Positions 1-6,946 are shown, counted from the stretch's first letter. The stretch: 15,848 bases of DNA from B1-G15 sp964346135 (GCA_964346135.1 CAYFTS010000077.1:1-15848); one strand, 5' to 3'. Notes: generated from the letters alone by a model not told the origin. Numbers and translations are program-made.

Positions 1-48
1 TTTTCTTCTGCAAATTTAGCTGTAGAAAGGGTTTAATTAAAACTTTAC

Positions 49-858
49 ATGTATATTACATCGAGGACGACAGTCTTGACAACAGTAAAAACAAACGTAG
101 TCATAGCTGTTTCTGGAAAAGGCGGGGTAGGCAAAACCACAATAACAGCTTTGATGGTTAAGCTTTTGAGCGAGGCGAAGCAACGAAGCATCTTGGTGAT
201 TGACGCTAACCCTGACTCGAATCTTCCTGAAGTGTTGGGTATGTCGGTCACTAAAACTGTGGGAATGGTGACTGGAGATTTGAAGAGGGCTATAGAAAAG
301 TCAGAAATTCCACCTGGAGTAACTAAGGAAAGCATCCTCGAGTCTCACATATTTGAGATTCTAAAGGAAGCACCTAGCTTCGATCTTCTCGTTATGGGGA
401 GAGGCGAAGGCGAAGGATGCTACTGTCCAGTAAACACTTTTCTCACTCGCATCATTGATACGCTCTCTAAAAACTACGATCTAACAATCATGGATATGGC
501 GGCGGGGCTAGAACATCTGAGTGGAAGAACTGATCGAGACGTTGACATCATGATAATTGTCACAGACCCCAGCTTCATGGGACTGCGGACTGCCCAAAGA
601 ATTAAGGAACTCGCTAAGGAGGTACATATCGACTTTAAAAAGATGTACCTCATCGGGAACAGGTTCACCGCTGAGATGGAAGAGACGTTGAAAAATGAAG
701 CAAAAAAGATGGACATCGAACTTGCGGGAATTGTTCCTCATGACCAGGACATTTTTGAATATAATCATACTGGAAAGTCCTTACTCACCCTTTCACAAGG
801 AAGCACTGCTCTACATTCTTTGAGGCACATATTGGAGCGAATGGAACTTATGCCTTAA
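49..858 (+). CDS. CooC-like P-loop ATPase (CO dehydrogenase nickel-maturation type)
   Basis: MinD/ParA-superfamily ATPase of 269 residues. A deviant Walker A (SGKGGVGKTT) lies at residues 22-31, followed by an IDANPDSN segment at 51-58 and a GEGCYCP motif at 121-127 with Cys124 and Cys126. In CooC proteins that Cys-x-Cys pair binds metal at the dimer interface during ATP-dependent nickel insertion into carbon monoxide dehydrogenase. The MDMAAGLEH stretch (148-156) is also typical of CooC. The protein would be cytosolic. No CODH gene is in the window, so the client is inferred from family only. The start is uncertain: an AT-rich TATA-like stretch at about 31-41 lies so close that a TTG at 76, with GAGG at 62-65 upstream, is a possible alternative to the ATG at 49. 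The Walker motif is intact in either case. Confidence 0.85.
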   Translation: MYITSRTTVLTTVKTNVVIAVSGKGGVGKTTITALMVKLLSEAKQRSILVIDANPDSNLPEVLGMSVTKTVGMVTGDLKRAIEKSEIPPGVTKESILESHIFEILKEAPSFDLLVMGRGEGEGCYCPVNTFLTRIIDTLSKNYDLTIMDMAAGLEHLSGRTDRDVDIMIIVTDPSFMGLRTAQRIKELAKEVHIDFKKMYLIGNRFTAEMEETLKNEAKKMDIELAGIVPHDQDIFEYNHTGKSLLTLSQGSTALHSLRHILERMELMP

Positions 859-945
859 TGAGGGTTTAATTTCGTCAATGAATAGGGAGAAAAAGCCGAG
901 AGTCACTTAAATGACATTGTATGGTATATGAATGGTGATGGAGCT

Positions 946-1698
946 ATGGGGAAAATTTCTCAATTAGTTGTTAAAGGCGACTTGCTTCCTGAAGTTTGGG
1001 AAGCAAGCATCATAAACTTATGGAATGAAGGGATAGATTCCGTTAAAGAGAGTTATAAGGCTGAAGAAGAAAAAGACGTGATCAAAGAAGCTTCTATGTT
1101 AATGGTTGTTAGAACGCCGTTAAAACAGCCTATGATTCATATGGGTTACGAAGGTGTGATGAGTTTAGATGTATATGTTGATGATGTTATCAAAGGAACT
1201 AAAGACTACTTGATAGGTTCTGGATATGACTATACTTATCACAAACAGCTTTTTGAATTTGAAATCGGACAAACACAAATAGACCAGATTGAACAAATAA
1301 TCAAAAGACTAAAAAAAGCATCTTTTTCTAACAGGGCACAAGCCATAACATGGATGCCCTGGAAACATCATGACATAGACGGTCCACCTTGTTTACAAAG
1401 AATTTGGTGCAAAGTGATAGACGGAGAATTGGAAATGCACACACATTGGAGAAGTAGAGACGCTTATCACGCAGCATTTGCTAACATGTTTGCGTTCACA
1501 CATCTACAGAAAATGATTGCAGATAAACTAAGAGTTAAAATTGGCCAATATGTTGACCATTCTGATAGTTACCACATTTACGGACAACATTTTGATTCCG
1601 TAAAGAAATTTCTCAAGGCTATAGAAACGATAAAAGATAAAAAAACAAGATGGGTGAACAAAACATTTCTTAACCGTTATGTTCGAGATGAAACTTGA
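946..1698 (+). CDS. thyA: Thymidylate synthase, archaeal type
   Basis: Converts dUMP to dTMP using a methylene-carrying pterin. Catalytic motifs, numbered from an upstream ATG at 928: Cys155 in PPCLQR is the nucleophile; Arg175, Ser176 and Asp178 form the RSxD phosphate/base motif; Asn186 lies eight residues after the Asp, as in E. coli (D169, N177); His216 and Tyr218 lie in YHIY. Retaining that Asn favours dUMP over dCMP, so this is not a dCMP hydroxymethylase. The N-terminal third is unlike bacterial ThyA but fits the shorter archaeal family; whether folate or methanopterin is used cannot be told. I chose the ATG at 946 because GGTGATG at 934-940 is a good Shine-Dalgarno site with five-base spacing; 928 has none. 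A TATA-like CTTAAA lies at 906-911. The gene converges with the protease, whose stop is 11 bases away. Confidence 0.88.
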   Translation: MGKISQLVVKGDLLPEVWEASIINLWNEGIDSVKESYKAEEEKDVIKEASMLMVVRTPLKQPMIHMGYEGVMSLDVYVDDVIKGTKDYLIGSGYDYTYHKQLFEFEIGQTQIDQIEQIIKRLKKASFSNRAQAITWMPWKHHDIDGPPCLQRIWCKVIDGELEMHTHWRSRDAYHAAFANMFAFTHLQKMIADKLRVKIGQYVDHSDSYHIYGQHFDSVKKFLKAIETIKDKKTRWVNKTFLNRYVRDET

Positions 1699-1709
1699 TG
1701 ATTACGGTT

Positions 1710-2744
1710 TTATATATGCGTGTAGATGCGTTCACTGCTGTATCGACCGCTCTCCATCTCCTTATCAATCTCACGCAACAACAAAATTCGATGAAAAGTA
1801 GGTGGATGAGTACTAAACCATGCATTGATAGTGGTCCACGTAGACTTCGCTTCCCTCTCCATGGCGAGTTCCAGTTCCCGCTCGTCAAGAACACCATCCC
1901 TATCCAGATCATACGTCTGCTTCCTTTGAAGTATGCCTCGATACTCTTGCTTTGCTAGAGCGGGATCACCAATGTATAGGGTTCTTGCGCCCGTATTCGG
2001 TTTAGGTGCAAGCGACAACCCATAGGTGATTTTGGTTAACGCACTTTCCAATTGACGAGGCGCTTCAGTCAAATACGCAGAATAGGAATCAGCGTAATGC
2101 TCTCGCAGACGACTTAACCTCATGACGAATAGGAGTGTAACAATGTAAATGATATAGGAGATAATGGCTACGACAAAAAGCGCGACTCCGAGACCTTTAC
2201 CTTCTTTCTCTCTTGATCTTCCACTGAACCACGCGGCTTCGAAAGTGAACCTAGCAATAAGATACGCTAGGAGAGGCAGTGCAGAGAGAGCAGTCATCAC
2301 CAAAAAGTCTTTGTGCTTAATATGTCCCAACTCGTGTCCGATCACTCCTTGGATTTCTGCTTGGTTCAAATTTGTGAGCAAACCTTCATGAACTGCAAGT
2401 GTAGCGCCTCCCGTGGTTCTTCCAAAAACGAAAGCGTTAGGTGTCTGGTCAGGAACAATGGCTAGTTTTGGCGCAGGTATCTCACTTTTATTTGCTAGGT
2501 CGTTAACGGTTGACTCCAGCCACGGATGTTCACCGGGGCGAATATATCGTAATCTAGTGGATGCTCTAACAATTGCGGGTCCTATTAAATATTGGATTAA
2601 GATGAAAATTATGGTTAGGATCACGGCGTAGATAAGAGAGACTTGAATTATGGACATGATGATGATTAAGAAGATAGAGAATACGATGGCTACCAACAAA
2701 ACAGTAGCACTCATGGACAACTTTAATCGAGCCAACCTAGCCAT
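1710..2744 (-). CDS. htpX: HtpX-like membrane zinc metalloprotease (M48) with an EF-hand loop
   Basis: Predicted integral-membrane zinc protease for membrane-protein quality control. From the chosen start it has 344 residues: two hydrophobic helices near 12-54, the HELGH zinc motif at 137-141, further hydrophobic helices near 148-166 and 186-207, a third zinc ligand Glu215 in LREHYAD, and the conserved STHPP at 311-315. Residues 279-290 (DLDRDGVLDERE) match the 12-position canonical EF-hand calcium loop exactly, with acidic residues at 1, 3, 5 and 12, Gly at 6 and Leu at 8. The loop sits between the third zinc ligand and STHPP. The frame extends upstream to 2897, but an AAAGGAGG-type Shine-Dalgarno (complement of about 2757-2765) precedes the ATG at 2744, and the upstream residues resemble no family member. 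It converges with thyA and diverges from the RAM-domain gene. Confidence 0.88.
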   Translation of the reverse strand: MARLARLKLSMSATVLLVAIVFSIFLIIIMSIIQVSLIYAVILTIIFILIQYLIGPAIVRASTRLRYIRPGEHPWLESTVNDLANKSEIPAPKLAIVPDQTPNAFVFGRTTGGATLAVHEGLLTNLNQAEIQGVIGHELGHIKHKDFLVMTALSALPLLAYLIARFTFEAAWFSGRSREKEGKGLGVALFVVAIISYIIYIVTLLFVMRLSRLREHYADSYSAYLTEAPRQLESALTKITYGLSLAPKPNTGARTLYIGDPALAKQEYRGILQRKQTYDLDRDGVLDERELELAMEREAKSTWTTINAWFSTHPPTFHRILLLREIDKEMESGRYSSERIYTHI

Positions 2745-2897
2745 AAAGCCGTTATCTCCTCCTTTATTTGTAAAACTGGAACATGAATTAAGCTTTACGT
2801 TAGCTCTGAAGATATTCCTCCCGCAAACTCCCTTTTTTGCCTTCTCCATTCTGATTCGGACCAACAGAAAACTTTTATCCAATTGCACAACAAACAA

Positions 2898-2915
2898 AAG
2901 ATTTCTCAGAATCTT
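2898..2915. promoter_or_regulatory. Inverted repeat upstream of the RAM-domain gene
   Basis: AAGATT, six-base spacer TCTCAG, AATCTT. The half-sites are perfect complements. The repeat lies 28 bases before the ATG and about where transcription would begin if the TATA-like sequence at 2870-2879 is used. It could be an operator or a small leader hairpin. Seen by eye only. Confidence 0.35.
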
Positions 2916-2943
2916 AACTCGCCCAAACCACGGAGACGATCAT

Positions 2944-3183
2944 ATGCCTACTGCCTTTGTGTTAATAAATTCAGAGTCAGGGTCGGAGAACGAAGTTGTG
3001 GAAGCAATGAAAAAAATTGAAGCAGTTAAAGAAGTCCACAGAATTGAAGGTGTTTATGACACAATAGCGAAAATCAACGCTAACACCTTTGAAGAAATCA
3101 AAGATGTGTTGACATGGAAACTGCGGCGTATAGACAAGATCCAGGCGACTCTAACCATGTTAACGGTTGAGATAGCAAAATAG
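2944..3183 (+). CDS. Stand-alone Lrp/AsnC ligand-binding (RAM) domain protein
   Basis: Seventy-nine residues matching only the C-terminal effector domain of Lrp/AsnC regulators: a beta-alpha-beta-beta-alpha-beta pattern with AFVLINSESG, an amphipathic helix, then the VKEVHRIEGVYDTIAKI core and a terminal TLTMLTVEIAK strand. There is no DNA-binding helix-turn-helix, so it probably oligomerises and binds amino acids or other small ligands, or modulates a full-length Lrp partner. The open frame runs back to 2650, but that part overlaps the protease's 5' region and has no family similarity. The ATG at 2944 has GGAG at 2932-2935. An AT-rich ACTTTTATCC at about 2870-2879 could be the TATA element, with an inverted repeat between it and the start. 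Confidence 0.82.
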   Translation: MPTAFVLINSESGSENEVVEAMKKIEAVKEVHRIEGVYDTIAKINANTFEEIKDVLTWKLRRIDKIQATLTMLTVEIAK

Positions 3184-3209
3184 CCTCCCCCTCCCACTCC
3201 TCTTTTTTT
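3184..3209 (+). terminator. Pyrimidine tract and T-run after the RAM-domain gene
   Basis: Directly after the stop codon comes an almost pure C/T tract ending in seven Ts (3203-3209). Archaeal RNA polymerase terminates at T-rich stretches, so this probably ends the RAM-domain transcript. It opens the 311-base gene-free region 3184-3494. Confidence 0.6.
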
Positions 3210-3240
3210 GGTGGTTTGCCTAGATAGTTCTGAATCGGAA

Positions 3241-3371
3241 GCACCTATAATCAACTTATTACATCGTAGTTAATCTCAGAAATGGTGCGAGACACTGGGT
3301 TGGGGAAGTTGAAAATCAGTTTGCATATAACAAACTGAGTTCCCTCTCAACAACTTCTCCACTCTTTTTTT
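3241..3371 (+). ncRNA. Candidate structured RNA or leader with alternative hairpins
   Basis: No protein-coding frame is supported here. A first stem pairs GCACC (3241-3245) with GGTGC (3284-3288), with AACT/AGTT inside. A second element pairs ten bases at 3302-3311 with 3351-3360 (one G-T), enclosing a perfect CAGTTTG/CAAACTG hairpin (3317-3323 with 3331-3337), and is followed four bases later by seven Ts (3365-3371). Bases 3299-3307 can instead pair with 3340-3344 plus 3348-3351, which excludes the ten-base stem. This could be a small RNA with its terminator, or an attenuator-like leader for the FAD oxidoreductase starting at 3495. It matches no RNA family I recognise. Confidence 0.4.
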
Positions 3372-3451
3372 GTTCAGGTTTTACATGGTAAATCGACAGT
3401 GCGTGTACAATGAAAAAATTTTGTGATTAAGTAGAACTTAATTATGAGGAA

Positions 3452-3460
3452 GTTTAAATC
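3452..3460 (+). promoter_or_regulatory. Probable TATA box for the FAD oxidoreductase
   Basis: GTTTAAATC is a good archaeal TATA match. Initiation about 26 bases downstream would fall near 3483, leaving a leader of roughly 12 bases before the ATG at 3495. A nearly leaderless message would explain the lack of a properly spaced Shine-Dalgarno site. Confidence 0.45.
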
Positions 3461-3494
3461 ATAAATCTTCTGAGGAAATGTCGTGGCGTTTTGA

Positions 3495-4721
3495 ATGAAG
3501 TATGACATCGTAATTGTAGGTGCAGGAATCATAGGGATGACTTCTGCATTCTATCTTAAGAAAAACAATCCTAAGAAAAGAATATTAGTTATAGAGAGAA
3601 ACCTAGGAGCAGGTCAAGGTAACACTGCTCAAGCCGCAGGTATGTTCAGACATATATTTGCATCAGTTCATAACAGCAAATTAGCATATTCGTCCATTCA
3701 ATTCTACAAACGAATACAAAAAGAACATGACATCTCTCTAAAAGAGACTGGATATCTTTGGCTACTATCTAAGAAACAATACGCGGATAACTACGCAAAC
3801 ATACAATCGATGAAACGGAGAGGGCTAAAAGTACTCTCCTGTAATGAACTGTTACGATACAAAGGAATCCAGATAAATCTAGACCTGAAAGACCCTGAGA
3901 TCCAGACGATGGGCCTTGAAGATGTTCATATGGGAATCTACTGCACGAAATGTGGAGAGCTTGATCAAACTCAGCTAGTCAATTATTATCGAGACAATTT
4001 CCTAGAACGAAAAGGGGAAATTCTTTACCAAACAAATGTTGAATCATTGAAGATTACTCCTCTATTAGATTTTGGTGTACCTCTTCTATGGCAAGACTAC
4101 AAGATCACAGGAGTGAAGACCGATAGAGAAGACATAGAAAGCAACAAAGTGATACTTGCTTGCGGAGCCTACAACAGTTGTCTTCTGGATCCATTGGGAA
4201 TACCTTCTTTTAGTAGACCGAAAAAGCGTCAACTCTTCCAAGTCAGAACTCAAGCTCTTGAGAAACTGCTTGATCTTCCTTTTGTTGTTTTACCTAAAGC
4301 GGGTGTATTTCTCAAACCAGACAAATCGGCAAAAGCATTCTTGGTGGGAGGAGCTGATCATTTCGGAAGACACTTTGACCTGAATACTCATCCTGAGAAG
4401 AGGTTCTATGAGTATTCTTTGCATCCAATATTGGCAAAATATGTCCCAGCGTTTGAGAAGGCTCAAGTTGCAAATTCTCAAGCAGGTCTATACGACATAA
4501 ATTACATAGATGGAGTTCCTTATGTCTACGATACTAATAATGTGATAGTGGTGGGTGGATGCAGTGGGAGCGGCATAATGAAAGCAGATGCAATAGGTAG
4601 AATAGTCGACGCTCTCTACAGAGGAGAATTGAACGTCAAACTGTTTGGTGATGTCGATTTTGCTGTTTCCGATATAGGAATAACTTGTAGGAATGTGAAA
4701 AAGGAAAGCTTCATACTTTGA
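3495..4721 (+). CDS. FAD-dependent oxidoreductase, DAO family
   Basis: A 408-residue flavoprotein of the D-amino-acid/glycine/sarcosine oxidase superfamily. It would oxidise an amine or hydroxy acid, but the substrate is not identifiable. The N-terminus carries the Rossmann FAD motif GAGIIG (9-14) and an acidic Glu34 at the end of the second strand for the ADP ribose. The GNTAQAAGMFRH segment (42-53) is the FAD-contacting loop of the family. The C-terminus has VVGGCSGSGIMKADAIG (352-368), the conserved flavin-covering region. No signal peptide or membrane helix is visible, so it is cytosolic. A Cys-x-x-Cys pair (150, 153) sits just before GELD, in the region where relatives have a Gly-rich turn. 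It stands alone, with the rhomboid gene converging from the right. Confidence 0.85.
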   Translation: MKYDIVIVGAGIIGMTSAFYLKKNNPKKRILVIERNLGAGQGNTAQAAGMFRHIFASVHNSKLAYSSIQFYKRIQKEHDISLKETGYLWLLSKKQYADNYANIQSMKRRGLKVLSCNELLRYKGIQINLDLKDPEIQTMGLEDVHMGIYCTKCGELDQTQLVNYYRDNFLERKGEILYQTNVESLKITPLLDFGVPLLWQDYKITGVKTDREDIESNKVILACGAYNSCLLDPLGIPSFSRPKKRQLFQVRTQALEKLLDLPFVVLPKAGVFLKPDKSAKAFLVGGADHFGRHFDLNTHPEKRFYEYSLHPILAKYVPAFEKAQVANSQAGLYDINYIDGVPYVYDTNNVIVVGGCSGSGIMKADAIGRIVDALYRGELNVKLFGDVDFAVSDIGITCRNVKKESFIL

Positions 4722-4800
4722 CGTGAGCATTTGCGGCCCTCCTTAAATGAATGGAGCACCGAAAACAGTAAAGAATTACTTCAATTACTACACAAAAATC

Positions 4801-5448
4801 TCAATAATCAGGATGCGTCTTCTTCTTTCTCCTCAAAATCAAAGCCAGAGTAATCCCTGCTATGAAGCCTCCGATGTGCGCCCAATAAGCAACTCCGCTA
4901 GAAGGTCCCAAAAAGCCCTCTAACAATTGGAAGATAAACCAGACGCCGAGGAAGAAAATGGCAGGGACGCGCGCTATGAAGTAAAATACCAGCGTCAAAA
5001 CACGTGCTCTCGGGTACAATAAAATGTACGCGCCAAGCACGCCAGAGATGGCGCCTGAAGCCCCAACTGTTGGGGTGAACATTTCCGGTGTTGTAGTTAT
5101 GGATAGTATGTGTACTGCGCTGGCGACTATTCCGCTGAGAAAATAGAAGACGAAGTATCGTCCATGCCCAAAATTGTCCTCAACGTTGTCACCAAACACG
5201 AAAAGGAACAACATGTTTCCAGCCAAGTGGAATATACCTCCATGTATAAACATCGAAGTGAAAACTGTGTAAAGACGTTCACCCTTTACTATATACGCTG
5301 GAATCATTCCATAATCCAATATGGATTGCAAGAAGAAATCAGAGTCTGAGAGCCAAAAAAAGAAGAAAATGACTACGTTAACTATTATGAAGACCCTTGT
5401 AACATGTGGAGAAGACAGCGAACGATTTTCGTCTCGAAGAGGAAACAA
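4801..5448 (-). CDS. Rhomboid-family intramembrane serine protease
   Basis: A six-helix intramembrane protease that cleaves transmembrane substrates. From the chosen start it has 215 residues. Catalytic Ser131 is in GASGAISG, catalytic His191 in AHIGGF, and His74/Asn78 (HLAGN) form the oxyanion-side motif of bacterial GlpG. The L1-loop region around FGDNVEDNFG and the basic tail RRKKK are typical. I chose a TTG start at 5448: the complement of 5454-5459 gives GGTGGA five bases upstream, and the resulting N-terminus MFPLRDEN matches the usual archaeal rhomboid start. An upstream in-frame TTG at 5517 adds 23 unconvincing residues and has no Shine-Dalgarno. It lies downstream of the CBS-pair gene on the same strand, across a 147-base gap that contains a T-rich stretch, so it is probably transcribed separately. 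Confidence 0.87.
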   Translation of the reverse strand: MFPLRDENRSLSSPHVTRVFIIVNVVIFFFFWLSDSDFFLQSILDYGMIPAYIVKGERLYTVFTSMFIHGGIFHLAGNMLFLFVFGDNVEDNFGHGRYFVFYFLSGIVASAVHILSITTTPEMFTPTVGASGAISGVLGAYILLYPRARVLTLVFYFIARVPAIFFLGVWFIFQLLEGFLGPSSGVAYWAHIGGFIAGITLALILRRKKKTHPDY

Positions 5449-5595
5449 ATCATTCCACCGAAAACATGTTGTTCTAACTAGCGAATTTGGTTTTATTCTA
5501 CAATGTATGTGTATCAAACTTTAGTATTTTGCTTAATTGTTATCTGTGGTTTACAAGAGGGTTCAGAAAACAAAAATAAGGATTATGTCCGCTAG

Positions 5596-6033
5596 TTACT
5601 TTTCTTCTACTTTTTCCCATTCATGAGGATGTGTAAGTTGCTTAACCACCTGTATGAGTTGAGGTTGGAAACTAACGATGTCTGTTAAAGTCACTAAGCC
5701 CAAAAGCTTTCCATTTTCAACTATAGGAAGCTTCTTGATTTTCTTATCAATCATGAGCTTAATAACTTCCTCAATTAGCATATCTGGTTTCCCCACGATG
5801 AGTGGTTTTGACATTATCTCTTGAACGTTAATCTTTTTTGGGTCTTTGGACTCAGCAAGAACACGTTTCAGCAGGTCTCTTTCAGTCACGATTCCAACAG
5901 GATTTCCCTTTTCCACCACTACCAAACATCCAATCCCATGCTTATTCATGGTATCTACAGCTTCTTTCACCGAAATGCTGGCACTCCCAGTTACTACTTC
6001 GTTTATCATTATATCTTGAACCTCAAGCGACAT
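5596..6033 (-). CDS. Tandem CBS-domain protein
   Basis: A 145-residue protein made almost entirely of two CBS domains (about 7-60 and 70-123). Each ends in the usual G-(I/L)-V-T-x-x-D signature: GIVTERDLL and GLVTLTDIV. Such stand-alone Bateman modules bind adenine nucleotides or related ligands and regulate partner proteins; no partner is evident here. A short charged tail follows. The ATG at 6033 gives the conventional MSLEVQDIM start; an in-frame TTG at 6045 is possible. An AT-rich TATA-like element around 6065-6075 (minus strand) would place initiation near 6044, implying a very short leader. Confidence 0.85.
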   Translation of the reverse strand: MSLEVQDIMINEVVTGSASISVKEAVDTMNKHGIGCLVVVEKGNPVGIVTERDLLKRVLAESKDPKKINVQEIMSKPLIVGKPDMLIEEVIKLMIDKKIKKLPIVENGKLLGLVTLTDIVSFQPQLIQVVKQLTHPHEWEKVEEK

Positions 6034-6176
6034 AGGAACGCCCAACTTTTAACTGCTCTGTCTTTCATTAATAAGTAGTAATGCATAAAGAAAAATGACA
6101 TACGCACGCAGTGGGATGGCGTCATTTTTCTCAAATTTTTTCTTTAATCATGGGATGCTGGAAAGTAAACGGTACG

Positions 6177-6186
6177 TCTATATAAC
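6177..6186 (+). promoter_or_regulatory. TATA box of the TRAM-OB-TRAM operon
   Basis: TCTATATAAC is a strong archaeal TATA element. Initiation about 26 bases downstream would fall near 6207, giving a leader of roughly 110 bases before the first TRAM gene at 6318. The rest of the interval 6034-6317 holds only the hairpin described next. Confidence 0.55.
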
Positions 6187-6238
6187 AAAACTTATATTCC
6201 ACATCTCCGTTTCTTCATGAGCAACAGCCACCAAAACA

Positions 6239-6283
6239 GAGTTAAACGTGACATCGCTTCTCCCAGCGACACTAACTCTTTTT
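6239..6283 (+). promoter_or_regulatory. Leader hairpin followed by a T-run
   Basis: GAGTTA (6239-6244) pairs with TAACTC (6273-6278), GTG (6248-6250) with CAC (6270-6272), and CGCT (6255-6258) with AGCG (6265-6268) around a six-base loop. Five Ts (6279-6283) follow immediately. The arrangement is that of a terminator or attenuator placed inside the presumed leader of an RNA-chaperone operon. It could instead be the 3' end of a separate RNA of about 75 bases started by the TATA box at 6177. Confidence 0.45.
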
Positions 6284-6317
6284 GGTAGCTAATTCCGCGA
6301 CAAGGACGAAAGAATAG

Positions 6318-6611
6318 ATGCCGAGTAGGCTTGCAGAAAAACCGAGAAGGGTAAGACCGAGACGCTTTAGAAAGAGACAGAAAATGTACAACCTTATACC
6401 TTTTCAACCAATTCCAGTGACGGAAGAACAAGAAATCATAGATGAAATAGGCAACAGAGATGACGAAATAACAAGAATACAAAACTTTCTAATCTTCATG
6501 CCACAAGCCAAGATTGGAGAACGCTTAAATGTGAAAAACGTAAAAGTTACAAGAAAATTCGCTATCGCGGAAAAAATCAAGCAAAACGAGGAGGAAAGAA
6601 ATGAAAATTAA
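6318..6611 (+). CDS. TRAM-domain protein (first of two)
   Basis: A 97-residue protein. The N-terminal 22 residues are very rich in Arg and Lys (RRVRPRRFRKRQK). A TRAM-type beta-barrel follows at about 33-87, recognised by the FLIFMPQAKIGERLNVKNVKVTRKFA pattern, which corresponds to the F-V-P-x-A-x-x-G-E core of TRAM domains. Archaeal stand-alone TRAM proteins bind RNA, and one from Methanococcus acts like a cold-shock RNA chaperone. The ATG at 6318 has AAGGA about ten bases upstream. An ATG at 6384 would remove the basic arm and has no Shine-Dalgarno. The 3' end overlaps the next gene by 11 bases, indicating translational coupling. Confidence 0.75.
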   Translation: MPSRLAEKPRRVRPRRFRKRQKMYNLIPFQPIPVTEEQEIIDEIGNRDDEITRIQNFLIFMPQAKIGERLNVKNVKVTRKFAIAEKIKQNEEERNEN

Positions 6612-6891
6612 TGAGTTAAGAGACGGAATGCGAAGGGTAAACGTTGTAGGGAAGGTAGTCGAAAAATCAGAGACTCGTGAGGTTCGTTCTAGATACAGAG
6701 ATGAAACATATCGTGTGGCTGACGCGGTAATCAGCGATGAAACGGGCAAGATAAAACTAACTCTCTGGAACAAACAGATCGAACAAGTCAACATCGACGA
6801 CACGGTCAAAATTGAAAATGGCTACATTAGATCCTTCAGAGGAGAAATTCAACTGAACGTAGGAAGATACGGAACGCTAACTGTAGAATAG
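6601..6891 (+). CDS. OB-fold single-stranded nucleic-acid-binding protein (RPA/SSB-like)
   Basis: A 96-residue single OB fold closely resembling archaeal SSB and the eukaryotic SOSS-B/hSSB1 type. Recognisable segments are VNVVGKVVE (13-21), VADAVISDETGKIKLTLWN (39-57), DDTVKIENGYIRSFRGE (66-82) and LNVGRYG (85-91). Trp56 and the aromatic residues in the later strands are the likely base-stacking positions. It lacks the acidic C-terminal tail of bacterial SSB and any zinc finger, so it is a minimal domain. A strong GAGGAGG (6588-6594) lies inside the upstream TRAM gene, and the start overlaps that gene's end. It probably binds ssDNA in repair or replication; RNA binding is possible given the neighbours. 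Confidence 0.85.
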   Translation: MKINELRDGMRRVNVVGKVVEKSETREVRSRYRDETYRVADAVISDETGKIKLTLWNKQIEQVNIDDTVKIENGYIRSFRGEIQLNVGRYGTLTVE

Positions 6892-6946
6892 ATGAACGTC
6901 AAAAACAAGCAGATTTTTGTCAAACACAAAATAAAGAGGTGAAAAG

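Noticed and set aside
903..916. GTCA/TGAC inverted repeat between the CooC-like gene and thyA
   Set aside because: Only four-base arms around an AT-rich centre that is better explained as the TATA element of thyA.
2745..2897. N-terminal extension of the HtpX-like protease to 2897
   Set aside because: The strong AAAGGAGG-type site and the membrane-helix start at 2744 fit the family; the extension has no similarity and no Shine-Dalgarno.
2650..2943. N-terminal extension of the RAM-domain protein
   Set aside because: It overlaps the 5' part of the divergent protease gene, does not resemble a helix-turn-helix domain, and the ATG at 2944 has its own ribosome site.
3302..3360. H/ACA guide RNA interpretation of the long hairpin
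   Set aside because: No ANA box follows the lower stem, and the internal loop is too lopsided (5 versus 13 bases) for a standard pseudouridylation pocket.
3478..3498. Six-codon mini-ORF whose stop overlaps the FAD oxidoreductase start
   Set aside because: The GAGGA before it sits only one or two bases from the ATG, too close to work well, and short frames of this size occur by chance.
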